This document shows positions 17,558-24,431 of a DNA stretch of 64,000 bases, piece by piece. A program made the position numbers and the translations under genes. The stretch's first letter is position 1. Each line of letters opens with the position of its first letter. The stretch spans positions 992,001 through 1,056,000 of the forward strand of contig NZ_FXAT01000001.1 in the NCBI RefSeq assembly GCF_900177725.1. Reading direction: 5' to 3'. Source of the DNA: Paraburkholderia susongensis (GTDB taxonomy: Bacteria; Pseudomonadota; Gammaproteobacteria; Burkholderiales; Burkholderiaceae). A model generated the notes under the pieces. The model had not been told where the DNA came from. It ran no database searches and saw only the letters and a list, made by a program, of their open reading frames with translations.

Positions 17558-19287
17558 CGCGCGCCCTCCCGATGCACGAGCACGCCCGAGGCGCATTCGC
17601 GCCCTTCGGTCCGGTACGCGAACTGCACGCGCCGGCGCGCGGCGTCGTAAGTCAGCGTGAGTTTGAGCACCGCGCGAGGAGGGACCGGCGCCATGAACTT
17701 GAGACGATCGACCGATGCGAGCGCGCGCACCTGCGGCCAATGACCGGCGGCGAGCCGCACCGCCCAGTCGACCTGCACAACGCCGGGCAGAATCGGCAGG
17801 CCCGGAAAGTGACCGGAGAAATGCACGAGCGTGGGCGGCACGCGCAACTCGTAGTGCAGCGTATCGCCGCGGCGTGCTTCGGCGAGCACTTCCATGCCTT
17901 CGGCGCGCGGCTCGAACGCAGCCGCCACCGCGCGCGCGGGCAGCTTGCCGCGCGCGTCGAACGGCAGACTCACGCGAAAACGCCAGTGACGCGGCAGCAC
18001 CACGGCATCGAAATAATCGGCGAGATGACGGCGCAGCGTTTTCGCGAGCGCCACGCGGCCTTCGGCGCACAAGGCCGCGCCGCCCGCTTCGCTCAGCGCG
18101 ACCACCGCGCCGACCCGTTCGCGCGACACGCCTTCGAGCGGCACGAGCGCTGCCTGCGCAACGTAAGGATGCAGCGCGAGACGCGCCTCCATCTCCGGCA
18201 GCGACACGCGCTTGCCGCCGAGCTTCAGCACGCGGTCGAGGCGCCCTTGCAGGCGGAAGCGGCCGTCGGCGTCGAAGGCGATGCGGTCGCCGGTGCGATG
18301 CCAGCCGTCGTGACCGAGATGCGCAGAGCGCACGCACAACGCGCCGTCTTCGTCGCGGCGCACTTCGGCGCCCGCGACCGGCTGCCACGCGTCGCCGTGA
18401 TCCTGGCGGCGCCACGCGATGCCGCCCGTTTCCGTGCTGCCGTAGATTTCGAGCGGAGCCGAACCGTAGGCGGCGGCATAGTGCCGCGCGGCCTCGTCAG
18501 CGAGCGGGCCGCCCGACGAAAAGAACGCGCGCGGCGCGGGGACGAGCGCGGCGAAGCCCGGCAACGCGGGCCAGCGCGACAGTTGCGCGGGCGTCGAAAC
18601 GATCGCGGCCGCGCCGTACTGCGCGATGCGCTGCTGCAGTTGCTGCGGCTCCGTGCCGATCGCGCGATCGAACGCGCGGCCGGCCGCGAGCGGCCACAAC
18701 ACGCGAAACAGCAAACCGTAGATGTGATGATGCGGCACGCTCGCGAGCATCGTCGCGTCGCCGATCAATGCGCCCCACTGTTTTTCGAGCGTCCGCACCT
18801 CGGCGTCGAACTGCGCGAGCGTCTTGCGGATCGGCTTCGGTGTGCCGCTGCTGCCGGACGTGTAGAGCGTGAGCGGCGCATGTGGATCGATTGGATATGC
18901 GGGGTGGACTGCGCAGGAATGTGCGTGCTCTGATGCGACGAACGGCGGCAGGTCCGCATCCGTCAGCATGAAGTCGTAGGCATCCGCGAGATCGGCGAGA
19001 TAGCCGGGCGTCGCGTTGGCCGGAATCACCGGCTCCTTGCCGCACGCGAAGAGCGCGAACAGCGCGCAGGCGAAATCGAACGGATCGTCGATGCACAGTG
19101 CGCAGCGCTGCGCCGCATGCGGCTGCACGAGCGCGATCAAACGCGCGACGCGCGCGCGAAACGCCGCGCGATCGATGAGCGTCGTGCCGTCCCGGCAAAC
19201 CGGCGCGGCATACGCCGCGGATGCGTCGGATACGTTGGATGGGGGCAGCCCGGCCGCATCCGCCAGCAGATCGTGCAGCGCGATCAT
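17554..19287 (-). CDS. AMP-ligase fused to a hotdog dehydratase, ApeH-ApeI-like
   Basis: 577 residues. Residues 1 to about 470 are an ANL-superfamily adenylating enzyme: P-loop LYTSGSSGTPKP (141-152), IYGSTETGG (281-289), a TGD motif, and a C-terminal lysine in GKLP. Residues about 480-577 form a separate hotdog domain with HFSGHFPGLPILPGVVQVDWA, the ApeI-type dehydratase motif (His at about 493). The ligase would activate the aryl acid and load it on the carrier protein. The hotdog domain would act with the ApeP-like protein. In enterobacterial clusters these are two proteins; here one chain carries both. Confidence 0.88.
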   Translation of the reverse strand: MIALHDLLADAAGLPPSNVSDASAAYAAPVCRDGTTLIDRAAFRARVARLIALVQPHAAQRCALCIDDPFDFACALFALFACGKEPVIPANATPGYLADLADAYDFMLTDADLPPFVASEHAHSCAVHPAYPIDPHAPLTLYTSGSSGTPKPIRKTLAQFDAEVRTLEKQWGALIGDATMLASVPHHHIYGLLFRVLWPLAAGRAFDRAIGTEPQQLQQRIAQYGAAAIVSTPAQLSRWPALPGFAALVPAPRAFFSSGGPLADEAARHYAAAYGSAPLEIYGSTETGGIAWRRQDHGDAWQPVAGAEVRRDEDGALCVRSAHLGHDGWHRTGDRIAFDADGRFRLQGRLDRVLKLGGKRVSLPEMEARLALHPYVAQAALVPLEGVSRERVGAVVALSEAGGAALCAEGRVALAKTLRRHLADYFDAVVLPRHWRFRVSLPFDARGKLPARAVAAAFEPRAEGMEVLAEARRGDTLHYELRVPPTLVHFSGHFPGLPILPGVVQVDWAVRLAAGHWPQVRALASVDRLKFMAPVPPRAVLKLTLTYDAARRRVQFAYRTEGRECASGVLVHREGAR

Positions 19288-19952
19288 TCGGACTCCGAAC
19301 CCGCGCGCGCGGCGCGCGGCAGCACAACGAGATAGCGCCAGACGATCTCGCCGGCGAGCAGCACGCCGATCAACCCATAAGCGATCAAGCCGTTATAGAG
19401 CGACCAGCTCGCGCGGCTCCAGTAGAGCGCCGTATAAACGGAAAACGCGCCGTTCAGCACGAAGAACGCGCACCACACCTGGGTCACGCGCCGCGTGTAG
19501 CGCACGGCGCCCGCCGGCAGATCGGGATTGCCGAGCCGCGCGAATTTTTCGATCATCGACGGCCCGCGCACGAGCGTCGCGCCGAACGCGACGAGCAGGC
19601 CGAGATTGACGAGCGAAGGATAGAAACGCAGCAGCAGCTCGCTATCGGTAATGACGATCGCCGCCGACGCGCAACTCAGCAGACCCAGCACGCCCCAGTC
19701 GAGCGAGGAAAGCTGCTGCAGCGACAGCGCGACGGTGCCGCCGCCGGCCCAGCACCGCAGCCACAGGATCGCGAGCAGCATGAAGCCGACCAGACGCGGC
19801 GTATCCCAATGCCACGCGCACAGGATCAGCGCCGGATACGCGAGCCTCAGCAGCACCTGCGCGACGATTCTGCCCCAGTGAGGCCGCGTGCCGGGCACGC
19901 TTGCCGCGGGGCGCGACGGCGCCATCGGCGATCGCGAGCGTGCGGCGGGCAT
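19284..19952 (-). CDS. COG4648 family inner-membrane protein, ApeG-like
   Basis: 222 residues with about six hydrophobic segments after a basic, Pro-rich N-terminus. No catalytic motif is recognised. It matches the COG4648-type membrane protein always found between the acyl carrier proteins and the ligase in aryl polyene clusters. Its role is unknown and is presumed to be lipid handling at the inner membrane. The ATG shares one base with the stop of the upstream carrier protein (TGATG), and its stop overlaps the ligase start (ATGA). Confidence 0.82.
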   Translation of the reverse strand: MPAARSRSPMAPSRPAASVPGTRPHWGRIVAQVLLRLAYPALILCAWHWDTPRLVGFMLLAILWLRCWAGGGTVALSLQQLSSLDWGVLGLLSCASAAIVITDSELLLRFYPSLVNLGLLVAFGATLVRGPSMIEKFARLGNPDLPAGAVRYTRRVTQVWCAFFVLNGAFSVYTALYWSRASWSLYNGLIAYGLIGVLLAGEIVWRYLVVLPRAARAGSESE

Positions 19953-20203
19953 CAGCCTTGGGCCGCGAGCAGCGATTCGACCGCGCCGATCACGTCGCCG
20001 ACGGTGCGCACGGACTTGAAATCTTCCGGCTTGATACGGCGGCCGGTCAGGTCCTGCAGCTTGATCGCGAGATCGACGGCGTCGATGCTGTCGAGATCGA
20101 GGTCTTCGAACAGATGCGCGTCTGGCGTCACGCGCTCGGGCTCGATCGCGAAGTTCTCCTTGAAGATCGCGCGGATGCGCTCAAGAATCTCAGTCTCAGA
20201 CAC
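19952..20203 (-). CDS. Acyl carrier protein, ApeF-like
   Basis: 83 residues, four-helix acyl carrier fold. The phosphopantetheine attachment serine is in DLDLDSIDAVDLAI (about residue 39). It resembles fatty-acid ACPs: FEDLDLDSIDAVDL and a KPEDF-x-TVGD segment. It would carry the growing polyene chain. It starts 2 bases after the other carrier protein. Confidence 0.9.
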   Translation of the reverse strand: MSETEILERIRAIFKENFAIEPERVTPDAHLFEDLDLDSIDAVDLAIKLQDLTGRRIKPEDFKSVRTVGDVIGAVESLLAAQG

Positions 20204-20205
20204 GG

Positions 20206-20505
20206 TTATTCCCCCTTCCTTGCAGTTTCGTTCGCAGCATGCGCCGCTTCTCGCTGACTCTCGACCAGCGCGGCGAGCGTGCTGATCGAGCGGAAGTGTT
20301 CGCGTGTGCGTTCGTCGTTCGCCGCGATGGTCAGTTGGTATTGTTTGCGCAGCACGATGCCGATTTCGAGCGCGTCGATCGAGTCGAGGCCGATGCCGTC
20401 GGTATCGAAGAGCGGTGCATCGTCGTCGATATCGGCCGGGCTCAGGTCTTCGAGATCGAGGGCTTCGATCAGAAGCTTTTTAATTTCCAGTTTTAAAGAA
20501 TCCAT
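20206..20505 (-). CDS. Acyl carrier protein, ApeE-like
   Basis: 99 residues; attachment serine in DGIGLDSIDALEIGI (about residue 42), acidic helices and a longer, charged C-terminus than ApeF. Aryl polyene systems have two carrier proteins with different partners; which one takes the aryl starter cannot be decided here. The ATG at 20505 lies 26 bases inside the end of the upstream acyltransferase gene. Confidence 0.88.
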   Translation of the reverse strand: MDSLKLEIKKLLIEALDLEDLSPADIDDDAPLFDTDGIGLDSIDALEIGIVLRKQYQLTIAANDERTREHFRSISTLAALVESQREAAHAANETARKGE

Positions 20506-21274
20506 AATCGAACAGGTGCTGGGTAATGTAGGCTTCGACGGCGCTCGTCACGCTGCGCGCCGCGAGAGCCGGGGTCGTGCCGTCGGCCGCGAGCTGCTCG
20601 ACGTCGAGCGGCGCGAGCACGTTCACGCGCATCCGGAAAGCGCGCGCCGGCACGTCGTACCAGCGCATCTGCCGCGTGAACGCGGGCGGATCGCAATCCA
20701 TCAGCACCGGCACGATCGGCGCGCCGGCCTTCAACGCCATGTGTGCGAAGCCGCGCGAGAACGCGTGCAGCCGGTTTGGCGCGGGGCTGCGCGTGCCTTC
20801 CGGAAAAATAATCATCGTGTAGCCGGCCGCGAGCTGGCGCGCGCCGGCTTCGACGAGCGCGATCGCGTCGGCATTGCTCACGTATTCGGCCGCGCGCACG
20901 ATCCCCCAGAAACACGGGTTGCGCCAGTGCGCATTCTTCACGACGCAGCACGCGCGCGGCGTGAGCGACAGCAGGACCATCACGTCGAGATAGGTCGGGT
21001 GATTCGCGACGACGATCGCGGGGCCGCCCGCGCGCAACGCGTCCGCGCCCGTCACCTCGAGTTCCATCACGCCGATGCGCCGCAGCACTGCGACGAGCGC
21101 GCGAAAAAAACCGTGGATCACGGCCGTCACCGCGCGTTGCCGCGAGGCTCGCCGTGGCCACAGCCACGCGAGCGGAAACACGAGCACCGAAAACAGCACG
21201 CCGCAGATGCCGAACACGACGAAGGCCACGCCGGTCGCGCAAAAACGCCACAAATAATCAAGCCGCGCGGTCAT
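20480..21274 (-). CDS. Lysophospholipid acyltransferase family protein, ApeD-like
   Basis: 264 residues with an N-terminal membrane anchor (about 10-35), then the PlsC-type acyltransferase motifs: NHPTYLD (HX4D) and FPEGTR. It would move an acyl chain to or from a lipid, probably attaching the polyene to its lipid anchor. The true start is ATG 21274, with GGAGGT five bases upstream; the frame is open further back but that stretch lies antiparallel in the ketosynthase-like gene. It overlaps the upstream gene by 17 bases. Confidence 0.88.
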   Translation of the reverse strand: MTARLDYLWRFCATGVAFVVFGICGVLFSVLVFPLAWLWPRRASRQRAVTAVIHGFFRALVAVLRRIGVMELEVTGADALRAGGPAIVVANHPTYLDVMVLLSLTPRACCVVKNAHWRNPCFWGIVRAAEYVSNADAIALVEAGARQLAAGYTMIIFPEGTRSPAPNRLHAFSRGFAHMALKAGAPIVPVLMDCDPPAFTRQMRWYDVPARAFRMRVNVLAPLDVEQLAADGTTPALAARSVTSAVEAYITQHLFDYGFFKTGN

Positions 21275-21998
21275 GCCACCTCCAATGCCAGAGGGCGCCG
21301 GCATGTTGCCAGCGCGCGGGCTGGCCGGTTTCGAGGCAGTGCAGCAACGCCTGGCTCTGGGTGGCGAAGCTGGCTGCGCCGTCGGCAGTGCGCCCGGGGG
21401 GGCCGTCGGCGGCGCCGCCGGCGGGCGCGGGCTGCGGGCCATCCGCGCGGGACAACGAGCATACGATGTGCCCGGCGGATGCCGCCTGATCGAGCAGCAG
21501 CGCGATCGCGCCGCCCTGCACTTCGTCTTCGATCGTGCCGTAAGCGAGATCGGCCGGTTCGTCGGCGTAGACGAGCAGCACCGGCGCATCGGGTTGCGTC
21601 GCGTATTGGGCGTACGCTTCGAGCAGCGCGTAGCCGAGCGTCTGCGCGCCGGCCGATATCGCGCTCGCCGCCGAGCGGTCGCCGCGCGCAATGCCGAATA
21701 TCCCCGTCATCGCATTGAGCACCGACAGGCTGAACGCGGTCGGCGAAACCGGCTCGCCGGCACTGATGCTGCGCAGGATGTCGGTGGTGCGCCGCAACTC
21801 CCCGTGCCGCGACGCGAACACCACGCGCACCGGATCCTGCACGACGCAGTCGTGCGCGACCTTGAGCGCGACTTTGGACAGCGTGCTGAGACGCCGCCGC
21901 ACGATCGGCTCGATAAAGCCGATATCGGGTGCGGCAGATGCGGTAGCCGGCCAGCTAGACCAGCGACCGACCGGAATGGTCCAGTGCAGATCGGGCAT
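21258..21998 (-). CDS. Ketosynthase-like chain-length-factor protein, ApeC-like; first gene of the operon
   Basis: 246 residues, only about 60% of a full ketosynthase, matching the short N-terminal-like family (Ketoacyl-synt_2) used as chain length factor. The segment VVFASRHGELRRTTDIL is typical of the family. Where active ketosynthases have Cys, it reads S-A-G-A, so no condensation activity is expected. Its likely partner is the ApeO-like protein. Start is uncertain: ATG 21998 (MPDLHWTIPV, the usual family N-terminus) is chosen; a GTG at 22061 is possible. Neither has a clear ribosome site. Confidence 0.8.
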   Translation of the reverse strand: MPDLHWTIPVGRWSSWPATASAAPDIGFIEPIVRRRLSTLSKVALKVAHDCVVQDPVRVVFASRHGELRRTTDILRSISAGEPVSPTAFSLSVLNAMTGIFGIARGDRSAASAISAGAQTLGYALLEAYAQYATQPDAPVLLVYADEPADLAYGTIEDEVQGGAIALLLDQAASAGHIVCSLSRADGPQPAPAGGAADGPPGRTADGAASFATQSQALLHCLETGQPARWQHAGALWHWRWHDRAA

Positions 21999-22212
21999 AT
22001 CGGTGTTCGCGCGTAGAAACGGGAAGAGGCTCGAGCGCCGGACGGAATACGCAGCCGTCACAGCGTGCGGCGCCGCGCGGATCGGGAGGTATCAGCCGGG
22101 ATCGACCCGTCTTCTTATGGGAATTCAGCGAATTTCCGCAATTGGCCCCGATTATTTGGGCGACGCTATCAATGGGTCTGCGGGGTTGGCTCGGGCTCCT
22201 TTTGTGGCCGGA

Positions 22213-22241
22213 ATCATACTGACTATTCTGGATTAAATCAG
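22213..22241 (-). promoter_or_regulatory. Possible sigma70 promoter for the aryl polyene operon
   Basis: On the minus strand TATGAT (22218-22213) lies 17 bases after CTGATT (22241-22236), a weak -35. It is the best -10-like hexamer I find in the 480 bases upstream of the first operon gene. Weak evidence. Confidence 0.25.
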
Positions 22242-22386
22242 CCAGAAAAGACGTATCCATCTGTATCCGCACCGTTACGTTGAAACAACAACTTGTCTGA
22301 CAAATCGGCAAGGCGCCCCGGAACGCCGCGATGCCGCTCGCAGGCGGGCCGGCGGGAGGCGCTCGCGGCGATTTGGCAGTGCCGCC

Positions 22387-22430
22387 CACGCAACATTCAC
22401 GCAATATTCACGCAACATCGGCGCAAGATC
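22387..22430. repeat. 11-bp direct repeats carrying TTGCGTGA (minus strand)
   Basis: Four 11-base units (CACGCAACATT, CACGCAATATT, CACGCAACATC, GGCGCAAGATC) in the spacer between the aryl polyene operon and the riboswitch-controlled exporter, just upstream of the exporter promoter. On the minus strand they read as repeats of TTGCGTGA. A second array of the same octamer lies at 24108-24159. Confidence 0.7.
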
Positions 22431-22453
22431 GGCGGCAAGGGCGCCGCCGGCTC

Positions 22454-22462
22454 TGCTATACT
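22454..22462 (+). promoter_or_regulatory. Extended -10 promoter for the Mn-exporter transcript
   Basis: TGCTATACT: a TGn extension directly in front of the -10 hexamer TATACT (22457-22462). This places transcription start about nine bases on, right where the riboswitch aptamer begins. No good -35 is seen, as expected for an extended -10 promoter. Confidence 0.55.
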
Positions 22463-22471
22463 CCGGCCCTC

Positions 22472-22606
22472 ATTGGGGAGTAGCCGCCCCGCGGCACGTC
22501 CGCACCGCGTTTCGCCGGTGCGTCGCACGTGCGCTTCGCGGGGGCGCCTGTCAACAGACTTGGCCGTCAGGCCATGGCAGCCGCAGCCTCTGGCCTGGCG
22601 AGACCG
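22472..22606 (+). promoter_or_regulatory. yybP-ykoY manganese riboswitch
   Basis: The leader has the conserved pieces of the yybP-ykoY aptamer in order: TTGGGGAGTAGCC at the 5' end (22474-22486), GTCAACAGACTTGG in the middle, and CTGGCGAGACCGATGA at the 3' end (22595-22610), with GC-rich arms between. This family binds Mn2+ directly and turns on Mn efflux genes. The next gene encodes a TMEM165/GDT1 exporter, a classic partner. About 80 bases separate the aptamer from the GTG start, so control at either transcription or translation is possible. Confidence 0.88.
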
Positions 22607-22688
22607 ATGACCCACACGCGCCGCAACAGGGCCCGGCGTGTCGTGGGTCGTCGCTCGCACATCATTCGGCCCGGCGAATCCATTCAAA

Positions 22689-23261
22689 GTGAATCAAGCT
22701 TTTCTCATTTCGACCGGAGCGGTCGCGCTCGCCGAGATCGGCGACAAGACGCAACTGCTCTCGCTCGTGCTGGCCGCCCGCTACCGCAAACCCGTACCAA
22801 TCATTCTCGGCGTGCTCGCCGCGACGCTCATCAATCACGCGGGCGCCGGCGCGCTCGGCACGTGGCTCGGCTCGCTGCTGACGCCGACCATCATGCGCTG
22901 GGCGCTCGCCGCGTCGTTCGTCGGCATGGGGCTGTGGATTCTCGTGCCCGACAAGCTCGAGGACGAGGAAGCCAACACGAACCGCACGCATTTCGGCGTG
23001 TTCGGCGCGACGGTCGTCACGTTCTTCATCGCGGAGATGGGCGACAAGACGCAGATCGCGACCGTCGCCCTCGCCGCGCGCTTTCACGATTTCTTCGGCG
23101 TGGTGGCGGGCACCACGCTCGGCATGATGATCGCCAACGTGCCGGCTATTCTGCTCGGCGACCGCTTCGCCCACCGTCTGCCGACGAAGCTCGTACATGG
23201 CATCGCGGCGGTGATGTTCGTCGTGCTCGGCGCGATGGCGCTGTTTGGTGTCGGGGTTTAG
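22689..23261 (+). CDS. TMEM165/GDT1 (UPF0016) family manganese exporter
   Basis: 190 residues from GTG 22689, six hydrophobic segments in two homologous halves. Each half carries the family motif E-x-G-D-K-T: EIGDKTQL in the first and EMGDKTQI in the second; these acidic residues form the cation site. Bacterial members export Mn2+ (MneA type). The Mn riboswitch directly upstream supports that role. The GTG start gives the usual family N-terminus (V-N-Q-A-F-L-I-S-T); an upstream ATG at 22638 would fall in the leader. Confidence 0.9.
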   Translation: MNQAFLISTGAVALAEIGDKTQLLSLVLAARYRKPVPIILGVLAATLINHAGAGALGTWLGSLLTPTIMRWALAASFVGMGLWILVPDKLEDEEANTNRTHFGVFGATVVTFFIAEMGDKTQIATVALAARFHDFFGVVAGTTLGMMIANVPAILLGDRFAHRLPTKLVHGIAAVMFVVLGAMALFGVGV

Positions 23262-23303
23262 CGCGACCGAACGCGCGACCGGGCACGCAACTAAACGCGC
23301 GAT

Positions 23304-24026
23304 TTACTGCCCGACCTTCGCCCCCGATGCTGTCCCCGACGCCGTTCCCGATGCTGTCCCCGGCGCCGTTCCCGATGCAACCGCTGGCAGCGACACCTCG
23401 TTCGCGGCCGCGCCGTGGCTGTCGAGCGGAATCTTCACGGTATGCACGGCGCCGTTACCGAGCGGGAAATCGGTGAGCGCGCTGCGCGCGAGATAAGGCA
23501 TCGTCCTGACCAGCGACGACTCACCGCCGAAATTGCGCGCCGTCACGTTGTAGACCTCCTTGCCGCTCGCACGCTCGGTGATCCGTATGCCGAGCAGATG
23601 CGTGAAAACCGGGTAGCTCTGATTCACGTAGGTAGCCGGGAACGGCCCCCACGGTCCCCACGGATCGAACGGCCGGCCCCAGTACGGGCCGGGCCACGGG
23701 TTGTAGTACACCGGCTCCGCGACGGTCACGATGTCCGAGCGAATGCCGTACGCGAGTTCGACCAGATAACGCGCGTCGTCATGCGCGACTTCACGGAACG
23801 AATGCACGGCGAGTTCGTTCGCGACGATCCGCTCGTACGCGCTGAGTTCGAGATTGTTCTGCTGATCCTTCGGCCGTGTGAACGCATAGGTGCGGGTCGC
23901 GTCGCTGCCGTTCCACGCCGAGAACGCCGTGACCTGCGTCGTCACGTAGGTCGTGCAGCCGGACAGCAGGACCGTCAGCGCGGCGAACAGCAGCGTGATG
24001 CGGCGGGTCCATCGATCGATGTTCAT
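23304..24026 (-). CDS. DUF4136 domain lipoprotein with C-terminal GTAxG repeats
   Basis: 240 residues. A signal peptide with lipobox LLSGC puts the lipid on Cys24. The body matches DUF4136 (RTYAF near the start, YLVELAYGI, a Trp/Pro-rich YYNPWPGPYWGRPFDPWG segment). The end is a low-complexity run of G-T-A-P/S units encoded by a short DNA repeat at about 23322-23385. The function of the family is unknown; it is predicted to be anchored in the outer or inner membrane. It converges on the exporter gene with 42 bases between stops. Confidence 0.85.
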   Translation of the reverse strand: MNIDRWTRRITLLFAALTVLLSGCTTYVTTQVTAFSAWNGSDATRTYAFTRPKDQQNNLELSAYERIVANELAVHSFREVAHDDARYLVELAYGIRSDIVTVAEPVYYNPWPGPYWGRPFDPWGPWGPFPATYVNQSYPVFTHLLGIRITERASGKEVYNVTARNFGGESSLVRTMPYLARSALTDFPLGNGAVHTVKIPLDSHGAAANEVSLPAVASGTAPGTASGTASGTASGAKVGQ

Positions 24027-24431
24027 GGTCTACCTCGTGATGCCTCTCAAGTGCTGCAGTTAAAACCGTGGATTGACCGCGATTATTCCGTGCCTGTTTC
24101 CGTCATGATTGCGTGACTCGGTTGCGTGACTCGGTTGCGTGACCCGGTTGCGTGATTCGATTCCGCAATCCGGTCCGCCATCGGATCGATGCCACCCCGT
24201 CGGCACCGAACTCGCCGGCACGCAGCCCGCGCGGACCGCCGTCACGCGCGGCGCCCGATAATACGCTGACCTCGCCAGCCGGTAAAAGGTTCTTCCCCTG
24301 CCCCGCGAGAGCCGGACTCGCCCCCGCTTCGCTCCGCACGATTGCCCGAGGCTTTGTACAATGGCTCGAGCAAGCCCGGCTTGCGCGCCCTTCGCGCGCC
24401 TGACCGCTCGAGTCCACCACCACAGAACGCC
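24027..24431. other. Spacer between lipoprotein gene and pepN
   Basis: 405 bases between two divergent genes. It holds the 13-base repeat array (24108-24159) and the promoters of both genes. Antisense reading frames continue into it from pepN but show no protein features. Confidence 0.5.
24108..24159. repeat. Four 13-bp tandem repeats carrying TTGCGTGA
   Basis: Units ATTGCGTGACTCG, GTTGCGTGACTCG, GTTGCGTGACCCG and GTTGCGTGATTCG stand head to tail, with a fifth decayed unit after them. The spacing is 13 bases, against 11 in the related array at 22387-22430. The arrays lie on opposite strands, flanking the exporter/lipoprotein gene pair. Confidence 0.8.

Noticed and set aside
17558..18415. Upstream extension of the glycosyltransferase frame
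   Set aside because: Covers the ligase gene in another frame and reads as Arg/Ala noise. The ATGA overlap at 17554-17557 marks the real start.
22387..24159. CRISPR array
   Set aside because: The repeated units are 11-13 bases, directly adjacent, without unique spacers, and no cas gene is present.
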